From Tilletia caries (taxonomy: Eukaryota > Basidiomycota > Exobasidiomycetes > Tilletiales > Tilletiaceae), in contig JALUTQ010000045.1 of the NCBI GenBank assembly GCA_032718865.1, positions 1,612,001-1,676,000 of the forward strand: DNA of 64,000 nucleotides, given 5' to 3'. Positions within the stretch are counted from its first letter, which is position 1. The number at the start of each line of letters is the position of its first letter. Of this stretch, positions 32,083 through 43,500 are shown one piece after another. A program made the translations under genes and the position numbers. Below the pieces are notes generated by a model, which did no database searches, was not told where the DNA came from, and saw only the letters and a list, made by a program, of their open reading frames with translations.

Positions 32083-33551
32083 TCAAGCGACGTTCCCGCC
32101 CTTGCGCTCCGCCGCTTCCAGCGCCGTCGAGAGGGCAGCAATGAGCGCGTGTGCGTCTGTATTCCAAGGGATGGGGGGGGGGGGGCGATCAGGAAAAAAC
32201 GCGAATGAGCCTTGGGGGTCAACACCGGTCGGGAAAACTCACCTTGCAGCTCATTCTCCAACAACTCGACGGTCGCCTTCGCCCGATCCTCCATCATCCT
32301 CGAACCCGACTCCTCCTTCTCCTGCTCCTTCTCCCCCTGCTCCTCCTCCTTGTCACCCTTGTGACCAGCACGAGCAAACTGCAGCCGATCCTCAAGCAAG
32401 CCATACAACTCCGCATTCTCCTTCTCAAGCTTGTGCACGCGCTGCAAAAGCCTCAACCCAAGCACAGGCGCAAAGCCACGGTTCCCCACAGCCGAGCGGA
32501 GCTCTCCATCTCCATCTTCCTCTGCTCTATCGCCGCTGTCGGCGGCATGTGCGACCGTCGGGGTCGACGACGAGACCATGATCCCGCCTTCCTCTTTACG
32601 CGGGGAAGTGGAGGAGTGAGCATCCAGGACGGCTGCGACATACGCGCGTGCAGGTTCGAACCCGATGGCGTCCATCCTAAGAGCCCAAGCGTCGTCCCTG
32701 GCCTGATACGCCTCGAGCGCCGCGCGTAAGTGGGCCGTCGTCTGATCCTGATCTTGATCCTGTTGCTGTGCAGGCGACGATGACGATAATTCGTTCCCGT
32801 CGTCCGATATGGTCGTGGTCGTGGTCCTGGCTGGAATCTCCGGTCTTGCGGGTAAAGGCGGGAAGCGGGCAGAGAGCGGGAGGGCAGGCGTACTTCCCCC
32901 TTGCCCGGCGGGGCCGAGACCAGACGTAGCAGACGCGACAGGAGCGCCCGTTCCCGGAGCTGACTGTGATCCAGTAGGATACATATGCTGAGCAGGACCC
33001 GGCCCATGTCCATGTGCATGTCCATACCCATGCGCAGGACCAGGACCAGGACCGAAGTGGCCCCCGGGCCCAGGATGATACCCGCCCACGCCACCCCGAT
33101 TAGGCACACCCATCATCATAGCCGACTGCGCCGGATATCCCGGGTGGGGATGCATAGGCAGGGAAGGATGGCCCATTCCCATTCCCATTCCCATTCCCAT
33201 GACACCGATCGGAGGACCAGCACCGGGGATGCCCATCTCGACGGACATGGGGCTGATCATACCAGGCGACATGGGTACGAGGCCGTAGGAGACCGCTCCT
33301 GCACCGGCGGCGGCAGGACCGGGGACGGGGACGGGGCCCATGGGGAGGGAGCTGGGGCCCGCGATCTGGTTGGCTGGGATGGGTGAGAGAGGAGGGGCGG
33401 GGGCGGGGGCGGGTGCGAGCTGGATCCCCTGCGGAGGCGGGGGGGCGGGGGGGGGCGGGGGGGCGGGGGGGCGGTGGAAGAGGCAGAGGGCCGATGTCCG
33501 CCGCACCAGCCGAGGACGATCCGTTGAGTGGAGTGGTATCCGCGCCGCCGC

Positions 33552-33588
<37 letters not shown>

Positions 33589-33826
33589 CGAAGCCGGAGC
33601 GGGGTCGAGTGCGGGACCGATGGAGATCTGGCTTACTGATTCGGGGAGGTGTGTGGTGTGTGAGGGGCTGATGGGGGTGAGTGCGTATGGGGATGGGTAT
33701 GGTTGTTGTTGTTGCTGCTGCTGTTGGTGGAAGGGCTGGAGGGGGTACATGCCGTACTGGTGAGGATGTAGTTGTTGCTGGTGGTGCTGTTGCTGTTGCG
33801 GGTGGTACTGCTGGTAGTGCTGGTAG

Positions 33827-33864
<38 letters not shown>

Positions 33865-34077
33865 GATGTGGGGTGGATAGATGAATGCACCCTGGGGATG
33901 CTGCTGCTGGTACTGGCCATTGCTACTGGCGCTGTTGTTGTTGTTGTGGTGGTGGATCTTGCTGGCCTGGTAGCGCTGTGGTCCGCCTGGGCCTGGGCCT
34001 GGGCCTGGGCCTGGGCCTGATGGTGGCCTGTGGTGGTGGTGCTGACCTGGTCCGTGCGGGTACTGGTGAGCCCACAT
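32083..34077 (-). CDS. Gln/His/Asn/Pro-rich protein with C-terminal coiled coil; frame broken in a G-tract
   Basis: Two exons: 34077-32243 and 32156-32083. The N-terminus MWAHQYPHGPGQHHHH leads into poly-Gln, poly-His and poly-Asn runs coded by CAG/CAA/AAC repeats (plus-strand CTG ~33822-33860, TTG ~33550-33588). The reading frame then changes between ~33480 and ~33425, inside several runs of 7-9 G (plus strand) that encode poly-Pro. The second frame continues through Pro/Gly/Met-rich sequence to a charged helical region (LRAALEAYQARDDAWALRM, LQRVHKLEKENAELYGLLE). The last exon (AHALIAALSTALEAAER) extends that helix. The frame break is most simply a homopolymer sequencing error or a small hidden intron. 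No family is recognised, and a condensate-forming or RNA-associated role is only suggested by composition. Confidence 0.55.
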
Positions 34078-34397
34078 GCTGGCTGTTGGGGTGCGGTATG
34101 AGTGCCGTCGACGTCGACTCGAACGCTGCCGGTGTCGACTGTCGAGCTTGCCCTCGTTGACTTGACGCTGTCCAGTGTCCAAGCTTCGAGCACAGCACAC
34201 GGAGATAGCAGCTGCACTCACGGAGATAGCGATAGCGATAGCGACAGCACATCCACCCCACGTGGCTCCAACTTGCAACTTGCACCTTTTTTGGAATCCA
34301 CCACCACCACCACCGTCCACCGAGAAAAGTTTCCATCCCTCACTCGCTCACTCACTCACTCACTCAACCCCCCAACAGCAGGCAGTATCAGAACGCA
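34078..34397. promoter_or_regulatory. Divergent promoter between Q/P-rich gene and NOP16
   Basis: 320 bp separate two outward-facing start codons. It contains a GATAGC-type short tandem repeat (~34220-34245), a CAC/CCA run (~34298-34314) and a CTCA repeat (~34343-34366). No TATA box is obvious. Confidence 0.45.
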
Positions 34398-35333
34398 ATG
34401 GCGAACCCGCGCCAACGCCGCAAGCAGCGCTCCTCCTCCGCCTCAGGATCATCAGCAACCTCAAAAAAAGCACAGCGCAAAAAACTACACCGCGCTCCAC
34501 CCATCAAGGGCCCCGCAGCAGCCATCGTCGGAGAACACTGGGACCGCACAAAGACCATCACACAGAACTACCGCGCCCTCGGACTCGTCGGCAATGCCCT
34601 CTCTCTCAGACCTAGTGGTGGCGCCGAGAAGAACGCCGCGGAGTATGTCCACCGCGCTCCTCCTTCTTCTTCTTCTGCCTCTGCGAATGCGAACGGTAAC
34701 GGGAAGGCCAACGAAGGAGCACCTCTCCGCAAAGGTCTCGGCCGCATCATCCGCGACGACCAAGGCAACGTAATCGACATCATCGAAGGCGGCGAATACG
34801 ACTCCCCTCTGCCCACCAACGCGCCCACGCCCTGGGGCAAACCATTCAACGACTGGGACGACATCGACGATACCGACGCGCCCGTACAGACAGCCCGCGC
34901 CTACATCCCCGAACGCCTCGGACCCCAAACACAAGCGGGCCAACAGATCCTCTCCTGTGAGTTTTTCGGGTCGCTCCCTTACTCTCCCCATATCCCAACA
35001 CGGCACCAAACCCGAGACTGAACATCCTCTGGAATCCAGCCCTCGAACAACGCGCAGCAGAAGCAGCACCCGTCATCAGGCATACCTCCGCCCTCGAGGC
35101 CGACTGGCTTCACGCCCTCGTACACGCCCATGGGGACGACCTTGAGGCTATGGCCCGGGATACTAAGCGGAACGTATGGCAGAAGACGGTGGGGGAGATC
35201 AGGCGCGCGTGCGTATTTCCTCTCTCTCTCTCTCTCTTTTGATCTGCCATTTTGCTGTTGACTGAACCCCATCTACTTTTTCTTTTCGATCAGCATCAAG
35301 AAGGCCGGCGGGAAGGAAGCTCTCCTGGCTTGA
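34398..35333 (+). CDS. NOP16: Nucleolar protein 16 (NOP16), 60S ribosome biogenesis
   Basis: Three exons (34398-34956, 35040-35208, 35294-35333) give 255 residues. The start MANPRQRRKQRSSS and the basic leader match the Nop16 family. The signature IKGPAAAIVGEHWDRTKTI then QNYRALGLVGNALSLRP is clear, and the C-terminus ALVHAHGDDLEAMARDTK then NVWQKTVGEIRRAIKKAGG matches the conserved end of the family. Nop16 is a component of pre-60S particles in the nucleolus. It faces NOP58 tail to tail, 270 bp apart. Confidence 0.93.
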
Positions 35334-35603
35334 CACACACACTCTCTCTCTCTCTCTTCCATCTCTGTACATCTCTTCTCCCTGGGTTCCTTTGTAATGA
35401 CTTCCGAACATATCAACAGCACGACCCAGTCCCCTTCCCTGATCTCAAAGCTGGGACTGAACGACGTGAAAAAAGAAGAGATTCAAACGGATCAACGTGC
35501 ATTGGAACATAGGAAGGGGGGAAAAGAGATCAAAAGAAGAAAGCAAAAGTCATGAAGACATAGGTAGAGAGAAAAAGGGCCAGGGCAGGGCATAAGACCC
35601 CCT

Positions 35604-37457
35604 TCATTCCGCCGACTTCTTCTTCTTCTTCTTCTTCTCCGCCGAAGAAGACACATCCCCAACGTCCCCATCCGTCTCCATCTCCCCAGCCTCCCGCTTC
35701 TTAGCAGCCTTCTTCAACGCCTTACGCTCCTCCTTCGAAAGCTTCGCTCCACCACCACCAGCAGACTCGCTCGCATCGCCCACCGTCTCGTCGCCCACTG
35801 TCTCGTCCCCCGACGCTGCTTTTCCGTTTGGTGTTGATGATGCTCCGTTCGTCGCCTCCTTCTCCTTCTTCTGCTTCTTCTTGCTCTTCTTCTCCTCCGA
35901 GGTCGAAAGCGTGCTCACGTCCCCACCAGCAGTCGTAGTATCACCCGCATCCCCATCCTCCTCCATCTCCTCCGCCGCACGCTTCTTGCCCGCCTTCTTC
36001 AGTGCCTTACGCTCCTCCTTCGACAGCTTCGTCTCCCCCGCCGCCGCCGCGGCCGCCGCCTCAGCACCATTGCCATTACTGTGACTCGGGCCCGGTGCGT
36101 CCGCGCCGGCATTGTACGACGCCCCACCAGCCCCGTTCCCGTTGCCCATCTTGAACGCCTGCTGCTTCGGCCCCGCCGACGAGAGCGCCCTCAACGAGCT
36201 CAGCCCCGCCCCACTCTCCAACGCCCTCAGCCTAGCCTCCAACCGGACCCTCGAATCCGCACCAATCGTCGCTCCTTCACTCAACGTCGTCGTCGAGTCC
36301 CCGTCAGCCAGGGCGTCGAGTCGAATGCTGAGCGCAGCCTTGGTAGCCACCATCCGGGCCATCTTGCCCTTCAGCTTCTGCGGAGCTTGGCCCACGAGCG
36401 AGCTATGGTAGATCAACCCGTACTTGGGCGTGTCATGCTTCGTCTTCAACGCGCGGAACAGGGCCTTCTCCGCACCCAAGATCTGGATCGTCGACGCCGG
36501 TTGCTTCGCGAGGTTCATGAGACTGCCCGCGTGCGAGATCAGACGGGCGCCGACGAGCTCGCCGATGAGGGCCGTGAGGTTCGGCGCGATGGCCGCCATC
36601 CGGTTCTGGAGGTAGGCCGACAGTTGGCTCCGGTACAGACTGATGCCGATCACCTGGTCGCTCAGACTGAGGATGTGCGCCAGGTCGGTGTCGGAGATCT
36701 CGGTGCCCATCGAGACCTCGCTGGCCGCCTTGAGGGTATCCTCGATCTCGAGCGGCAAGATGTCCGAGAAGTCCGTCGCACTGGCATTGGTGCGCATGCC
36801 CATGGCGCGAATACAGCGAGCATAGGCCAGATTCTCAGAGATGATCTTGGCCATCTCGGGGAAGTGCCAGCCGTACCACTCCTTGACGCGCATGGCGTAG
36901 ATGTTGAGTTCCTTGTCGAGGTCGTCGAGCAGCGCGATGGCCTGCACGACCATGATGTCGATCTTGTCCGGGCTGAACTTGAGTTTGTACCGGGAGAGCG
37001 AGTGCGAGAGTCCCAGAGCCATGGTGGTCAGGTCGCGCGGGTTGAGGGCGCCGTCTGCCGAGGCTCCGAGCAACGAGGCCAGGTGGGTCCGAATGCCGCG
37101 GTACAGGTCCAACACAGTCGAATCACTAACGACCTGAATGCCCAACTTCTTCGCGATCGCCCCGCCCAGCTTGGGATCCACAACGACAAGACTCTCGCCC
37201 CGATTCTTCGCATTGTCCACGATCTCGCTGGTGAGGAAGTGCTTGAGCGACTTGGGGATCTTGCCCTCGCCGATCTCGGAGGCGTCCTTGACTGCGTCCG
37301 CGGTGGAGGTGAACCGGTGGATGGCGTCCAGCTTGAGGATCGAGGCTGCGTCGGTCGGGGTTGTCAGGGACTTGTAGAGCTCCGGGTTCGAGGGGGAGGC
37401 GGTGGGGTCGAGGCGGAACAGGCAGAACCCGACTGCGCTTTCGTACAGCGCGAGCAT
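35604..37457 (-). CDS. NOP58: NOP58/NOP5, box C/D snoRNP core protein
   Basis: 617 residues in a single exon, beginning MLALYESAVGFCLFRL. The NOP5 N-terminal domain, NOSIC segment (DLYRGIRTHLASLLG, VVQAIALLDDLDKELNIYAM) and Nop domain (NLTALIGELVGARLISHAGS) are intact. The C-terminus is the typical Lys/Glu-rich tail, here with two KLSKEERKALKKA repeats and a terminal poly-Lys KKKKKKSAE. Nop58 pairs with Nop56 and fibrillarin on box C/D snoRNAs to guide 2'-O-methylation and pre-rRNA cleavage. The intron-free structure contrasts with its neighbours. Identification is certain at family level, and Nop58 rather than Nop56 is supported by the N-terminus. Confidence 0.96.
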   Translation of the reverse strand: MLALYESAVGFCLFRLDPTASPSNPELYKSLTTPTDAASILKLDAIHRFTSTADAVKDASEIGEGKIPKSLKHFLTSEIVDNAKNRGESLVVVDPKLGGAIAKKLGIQVVSDSTVLDLYRGIRTHLASLLGASADGALNPRDLTTMALGLSHSLSRYKLKFSPDKIDIMVVQAIALLDDLDKELNIYAMRVKEWYGWHFPEMAKIISENLAYARCIRAMGMRTNASATDFSDILPLEIEDTLKAASEVSMGTEISDTDLAHILSLSDQVIGISLYRSQLSAYLQNRMAAIAPNLTALIGELVGARLISHAGSLMNLAKQPASTIQILGAEKALFRALKTKHDTPKYGLIYHSSLVGQAPQKLKGKMARMVATKAALSIRLDALADGDSTTTLSEGATIGADSRVRLEARLRALESGAGLSSLRALSSAGPKQQAFKMGNGNGAGGASYNAGADAPGPSHSNGNGAEAAAAAAAGETKLSKEERKALKKAGKKRAAEEMEEDGDAGDTTTAGGDVSTLSTSEEKKSKKKQKKEKEATNGASSTPNGKAASGDETVGDETVGDASESAGGGGAKLSKEERKALKKAAKKREAGEMETDGDVGDVSSSAEKKKKKKKSAE

Positions 37458-37796
37458 CGTGGGACTGTGTGCGTGCGTGCGTGGCTGAGGGAGGCAAGGG
37501 AGGTATGCGATGCTGCGATGTGGTGAGTGCGACTTTCCAGCTTGAGAAGCTGGTGAGTGAAGGGAAAAAAACTAATTCCGAGGGTAAAGTCAATTTCCCA
37601 CGTGGCACCCAATCAAAATGGAAAGGCCCTGAATTAGTCTGATCCTACCAGCCCGCACCTCACGTGATTCACTCCCATGGAGGTGAACGTCCGCGAGGAC
37701 GGTCTGGGGAAACTCGAGGCCATTTCATTGGGACCACCCACCACTCAGAGCGGATTCCCGCTGCACGCACTAGAGCAGTGTCCGAGTCGACCACCA
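37458..37796. promoter_or_regulatory. NOP58 upstream region with two CACGTG palindromes
   Basis: CACGTG occurs at 37599-37604 and 37661-37666, 142 and 204 bp before the NOP58 start. Such E-boxes bind bHLH factors in fungi. The functional link is inference. Confidence 0.4.
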
Positions 37797-37960
37797 TGCC
37801 CTCTCAATCGAAGAATGATTATGTAAGCTGGCGAGCCCACCTAATTTCCTTACAGGATTTACATACTAACAGAATGAAAACCTCAGTCTTGCCTCCCACT
37901 GCCAGCGCATCCTCACGGCAACAACTGACCCTGCGCGCTCGAAAATTCTGCGGTGAGCGC
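37797..37960 (+). other. Possible split small gene, unrecognised
   Basis: An ATG (MPSQSKNDY) is followed by a well-formed intron at 37824-37890: GTAAGC donor, perfect TACTAAC branch site and CTCAG acceptor. The downstream exon has a protein-like frame (LASHCQRILTATDP, then ARSKILR, stop at ~37953). However, the ATG frame and that frame do not match, and the direct splice ends after 22 codons. It could be a decayed gene, a non-coding spliced RNA, or a gene with a different start. Confidence 0.2.
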
Positions 37961-39491
37961 ATAGAGGGTGTAAGTACCTACAGCCGGATTTTTGCGTTGT
38001 TAGTGAGCGATGTGCCATGTAGAAGTGACCTGGAAAGTGATTGAAATGGTGGTGGGTGGTGGTTTTGTAAGGGTTGGTTCTAAGTTTTTGAGGTCGAGTT
38101 TCTCCAGACCGTGCTACGCACGGTTGCTGCTGCACAGCAACAGCCAACAGGCGGACAGCGCGGGCTGGTGCGACCAGACTAGGCCCTGAATTACCCAGTT
38201 ACCACTGTCTTGATTCTACCTATGACAGGGGGGGTAGCCGACAGGCGGCGGGATTCTGAACCTCCAAATTCAGGCTCATGCTCATGCTCAATAAAAGCGT
38301 CAGGACGCAGACAACCCGGTCACCGGTGTCTTCTGTCCTGTAAATGAACAAGCCTTTAGGCTTGAGGGTCGTCAGTAGGAGAGTAAAATGTATTGCGTGC
38401 GAAGGCCAATGAGAGTTGAGACGTTCGGAGCACAAGTGTAACGACCGGCGCAGACAGAATCAGAATCACAGGAAGAGATGTTGCGCGTTGCGCTGTTGCG
38501 CAGAGACGGATAATCACGGCGCGCGCGAGCGAACGAGGAATCCAAGAAGGTCTCGGAAATCGTTGATTGCCAGAAGGCGGATGGGGAGACGACACCAGAG
38601 TGAGTACGAGCGCTTCGGTATTTCCAGATGTGAGCGCATACGTGGCGTTGGCGAAGAGTGTCCGTCGTAAGCCAGCGGATCGCGTCGTAAGATGAAAGAG
38701 CGGCGCGCGCCAATGCGAACTGCGAAGCAGCCGGGAAAAAAAGGCAGACTCAAGGCCGCTGGCCGGGGAAGCAGGCAGAAACGAAATGCAGCAAAAACTG
38801 GGAGCCGGGGTGCAGCGTAGAGCTAAACGACGTCGGAAGGACCGAACTGCAGAGGGAGACGAAAAGCAAATCGCGAAAAGGGGAGGGAAGTAGCTTCTGC
38901 GAAGGCGGATGGAAACCGGGGGGAGTTTTGACTCATGGAAAACGCAGGGTCACAGGAAGAGCTGTGGGAAGAGAAGTCACAAGGCAGGCGAAAGATCGAG
39001 TAGTCAAGACGACAGCTGCAGAAATGTTAGGGAGGAGAGGCAGATTGAGAGAAGTAGAAGTGAAGGAGCGGTAAGCAAAGGAGATGAGAAAGGGGCCAAT
39101 AGGAGCGTGGATCAGCGTAAATCAGTCAAAACGGAGCAGGCAGTAGGCTGAAATTGGAAGCATGTCAGTACGCAGTAGATTAGCCAGAAGGAGAGAGCAC
39201 TGAAGGAAGCGAGGAGTGCAAAAGAAAACAAAATGACGATGAGCGGGGTTAGGGGAGACTGCCCGAGTCCAGTGCGAGGTGATCTCGCTGCAAGCAGGAT
39301 TGCAGGATCAGGCTTTGGACCATTATAGCCATTGGACGAGCATTATGACCAGCAGGGTATGGTGGTATGTGTCGCTACCTATAGTGAATCCTACCTCTTT
39401 AGACATACGCAACGGGAGAAATAAAGGACATGGTTGTCGAAGACTGGATTTTTGAACCTGGCTTGACAGCTATAGACCCCACTCGATGACT
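37961..39491. other. Gene-poor stretch, no feature recognised
   Basis: No conserved ORF is seen. Two short perfect hairpins sit side by side at ~38108-38146 (accgtgc-tac-gcacggt and gttgctg...cagcaac). The sequence downstream is purine-rich and non-coding in appearance. Confidence 0.45.
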
Positions 39492-39493
39492 TA

Positions 39494-40353
39494 CAGTGAC
39501 TTCCAAAACTGTCCCAATAAATCATGGATTCGCACAAAGGTGCAGTTTTCAGCAGCAAATCATCACACAACACCACCTCAAATTCACAGGGCTTAAAGCG
39601 TAGGACAGTACGTTTCCAGCGCGCGTCGTAGCTTCTCTGTAACTTCAAAATTGATCCCTCGGTGGTGCTCCAAAGTTAGAAGACCATTGGGACAGTTTTG
39701 TTCACACCCAATTTTGATTACAAAGTGGTTACAAATTTTCTAATTCACTCCCCCATCAAACCCTATTGTCCCGACAGAAATCAGCTCGCGCTGTAACAAC
39801 AAAATGGGTCAGCACCACAGAGATGGCTGCGGTAGGCTCCAAGAGGTCCAGCTGGATGAGCTCTGGCAGCTTTCCCGGGTGCGCGAGGTATGTGTGAGTC
39901 GTGAGCACGCTTTTTATGGTCACAATTAGGGACGGTCCTAAGTAAGTCGACAATCGAGACCACACCACCTCACGGACACCCGCGGGACCCCCAACACCGC
40001 CGGGGCTACACGCTCAGGCATCTGCCAGACCCTTCCCCTTCATCGTCAAGTGACCTGAGTTACGATTTGGCGGAGTGGTCGAGGAAAAAGCTGGTTTTGG
40101 ATACAATACGTTGTAATCAAAATTGTAATCAAAAGTGGGTGTGAGCAAAACTGGCCCAGTGACCCCGTCACCTTTGAAGCACCACCGGCGAGTCAATTCA
40201 ATAGGCAGACGAAATTTGAAGCATGCGCTGGAAACGTACTGTCCTACGCTTTAAGCCCTGTGAATTTGAGGTGGTGTTGTGTGATGATTTGCTGCTGAAA
40301 ACTGCACCTTTGTGCGAATCCATGATTTATTGGGACAGTTTTGGAAGTCACTG
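39494..40353. mobile_element. Non-autonomous Tc1/mariner-type element with perfect 129-bp TIRs
   Basis: The 860-bp element has perfect 129-bp terminal inverted repeats (39494-39622 and 40225-40353) beginning CAGTGACTTCCAAAACTGTC. TA dinucleotides sit immediately outside both ends (39492-39493, 40354-40355). CAGT termini plus a TA duplication are the hallmark of Tc1/mariner DNA transposons. Inside lies a second, imperfect inverted pair (39684-39721 and 40125-40162, 33/38 identical by eye). No intact transposase ORF is present, only a short MGQHHRDG-type fragment. The identical TIRs suggest recent movement in trans. It lies 159 bp before the beta-mannosidase ATG and could carry part of that promoter. 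Confidence 0.88.
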
Positions 40354-40512
40354 TATGTATCGGCCGAGAAGTGCATAGGGTCGAGCCAGAACAGACCTCT
40401 CCTTCCTCTATCCTCCAACTACCAAGATCTGAACCGGAGGTTCAGAAAATATACTACTTGTTAAGTCCTCCCTCAACTGTCATAGAATCGCGCCTGGCGA
40501 CCCGAGTGATGG

Positions 40513-43500
40513 ATGAAGGGATCGCATCTGTACCGCTATCTAGCCCCCTTGCTTCTCCTCCTCCCCATCCCCGGCCCTGTGGTGCAAGGATGCGTGCATG
40601 AGCTCGACAAAGCCCAGCTCATCGAGTGGCGACTCACAAATTCAAACGGCTCCATCGACATCCCATCCCACACCTCCGCCCGCTCCGTCCATCTGGACCT
40701 GCTCCATGCCGGTCTCATCCCGCGTCCTGATGTTGGGCTGAACGAGGGGGAGGTTCGTTGGGTCGCTCAGGAGGAGTACTGGTCCTATACGGCTGATCTT
40801 CGACCGCTGATCGAGACTCATCATCAAGGAGCAGGAGCAGGAGCAGGAGTCCAGCATCTGCTTCACTTCCCATCCATCGATACAAGAGCGACCGTCTTCC
40901 TCAGCAAAGACGGCATCCTCGATCCCTCCATCCATCCCTCGTCTTCCTTCGAGACGAACAACGCCCACAGAAGATATACCTTCGACCTCACGTCCCCCCT
41001 CCAGACCGAACCGGTCCTCACCGTCCGTCTGCATTCGCCCGTCGAATACGCCCGTCAGGAGTCGGAGAATGAACCGGTCTTCCCGACGCAGAACGAGGTT
41101 CCTGACGCTCCTGCTAGCCAGCAGTACGAGTACCCGCATCGGAATTTCATCCGGAAGGGCTCTTCTGATTTCGGATGGGATTGGGGGCCTGCCTATGCCG
41201 ATTCAGGATTCCGGGGTGCCCTCTTGATTCGCTTGGGAGACTGTCCCCCTGGAAGAGGACCGAGTCTTGAGCTTTCTCCAACCCTGTCACGCTTTGCTAC
41301 GAGCTCATCGTTCTTCCTCGTCGATACAGCCCTTGACGTCCAACGGCACGACGACCTCTGGAGACTGAACGTCTCTCTCAGTCTTTTCTCGTCGCGCTCG
41401 CTGCCCGTGCCCGTGCCGCAAACCAGCCTCCATATCGCTATCGAAGGCACCGAGGTACACTGTCTCACCCGTCTGGGCGGGCAAATTGAGCCGGGGATGA
41501 ACGACGATGGTCGTCTGTGGGCACAGTGCGACGTCCCCTCCTCAGCCGTAGAGCTCTGGTGGCCACACAGCATCCGACTTCCGAACAAGCAGCTGGCACG
41601 ACAGCGACTGTACAACCTCACCTTCACCCTCAACATCGACAGCACCGACGAAGAAGGAGAAGAGGTCCTGTCCTGGCGAGTCCGCACCGGGTTTAGGACG
41701 ATCCAGCTCGACCAGCATGTGTACACGGCGGACGAAGTCGTCTCGGGCATCCACCCCGGCTCCGCCTTCCACTTCAAAATGAACGACTCCCCACTCCCCC
41801 TTCCCATCCTAGGCTCGAACCTCATCCCGTTCTCCCCCTTCGCTTTCTCCCAGTCTGAGGACGAACAAGCTCGCACTATCCAGTACACCATCGATGCCCT
41901 TCTTGCCTCGGGACAGAACATGGTTCGGGTCTGGGGTGGTGGGCGGTATGCTTCTGATCGGCTTTATGAGACGGCGGAGGAGGTTGGGATTTTGGTTTGG
42001 TCGGAGTTTGCGTTTGCGTGCTCGTTGTATCCTACGTATCCGACCTTTTTGGAGAACGTCAAGGTGGAAGCGGATCAGCAGGGTGGGTACATGCTTATTT
42101 TGAGGGGGGGGGGAGGCACAACAAAACTTAAAGGGCTGACGCTTTTCAATGGGTCCTTCCCTAACTCGCAGTACGGAGAATCAGCCGCTTCGCCTCCCAC
42201 GCACTCTGGGCAGGTAACAACGAAGGCGAACTCAACATGCTCCCCGTATCCACCACCTACCCAAACGGCTCCATCTACGAAACCCAATACGAGCTCCTCT
42301 TCAACGACCTCCTCCGCTCCATCACCCGCGCGAACCACGCTTCATCAGACTACATCCCCAGCTCGACTACGACGGGTGGGTCGTTTCCGGCTGGGTTGGG
42401 GGGGCGGTACGTGCCGCGTTATCGAGATTTTGGGGCGGGGGAGATTCATGGGGATGGAGAGCATTATGGGTATGATGCGCGGACGGCGCTGGATGCGGGT
42501 ACGTACCCTCGCAGTCGATTCGTTAATGAGTTCGGCATGCATAGTATGGCAGAGTGAGTTGGCCCCCGGCAGGTCGAGGGCCGAGAACAAAAACAAGCCC
42601 CCCCGCCCCCCTTCCTTTCCCTCTTGCTCAGATATCAATTCCTCTCCCGTCTTCTTCTTCTCCCGCAGCATCCACTCCTTCGACAAGATCGCAACAGCAA
42701 AAGCAGATTACGCCTTCAACAGCACCATCGCCCGATCGCGGAACAAGCACTCCCCACCGGGCAACCTGACCTACCCCTGGCCAGCAAACGACGGCCAGGC
42801 GCAGATGACGCAGGCGATCTCCTTGCACTTTCCCATTCCCCAACGAAAGCAACTCGACGACAGCAGGAACAAGGCAGAGTTGGGAGACCGCTCGCTCCTG
42901 GCCCAGTGGATCTACTCGACGCAGTGCTTCCAGGCCCTGTACGTCGGGAATCAGATTGGGTTCTATCGACTGCGGACGGATGCGGCCGAGCGGAATACGG
43001 GGAGCTTGTATTGGCAGCTCAACTCGGTTTGGACGGCGGCTACGGATTGGGCTTCGTTGGAGGTCGATGGTCGTTGGAAGGTGGGTTTTGATCCCTCTCT
43101 CTTCCCAGGTGCTGAAATGTTCCAAGCGGGGCTCCTGTTACTGATTGCACTGTTTGGTGCTGACCTGGTTTCTCGCAGACGTTGCATTATGTCGTCGCTC
43201 GGATGCACGCTGAGAATATCGCTTATGTGCATCACAACATGAGCAGGGACGTCGTCGAAGTGTATGCCATTGTGAGTGTCGTCCCGCGAATCTGGTGAAG
43301 AGAGGGGTTATGCACTCTAACCCACTTGTTCAAAAAACGCAGTCCCGAGCCTGGATCAACAGCTCCATCGAAGCCGACTTGACATGGTATGACTGGGAGG
43401 GCAACCTCGTGGACAAACTCCACCGGACAGGAGTCCAACTCGGACCTATGAAGAGCACCAAACTGGCCGAGTTCGACCTCCGAAACACGTCGTCGAGATA

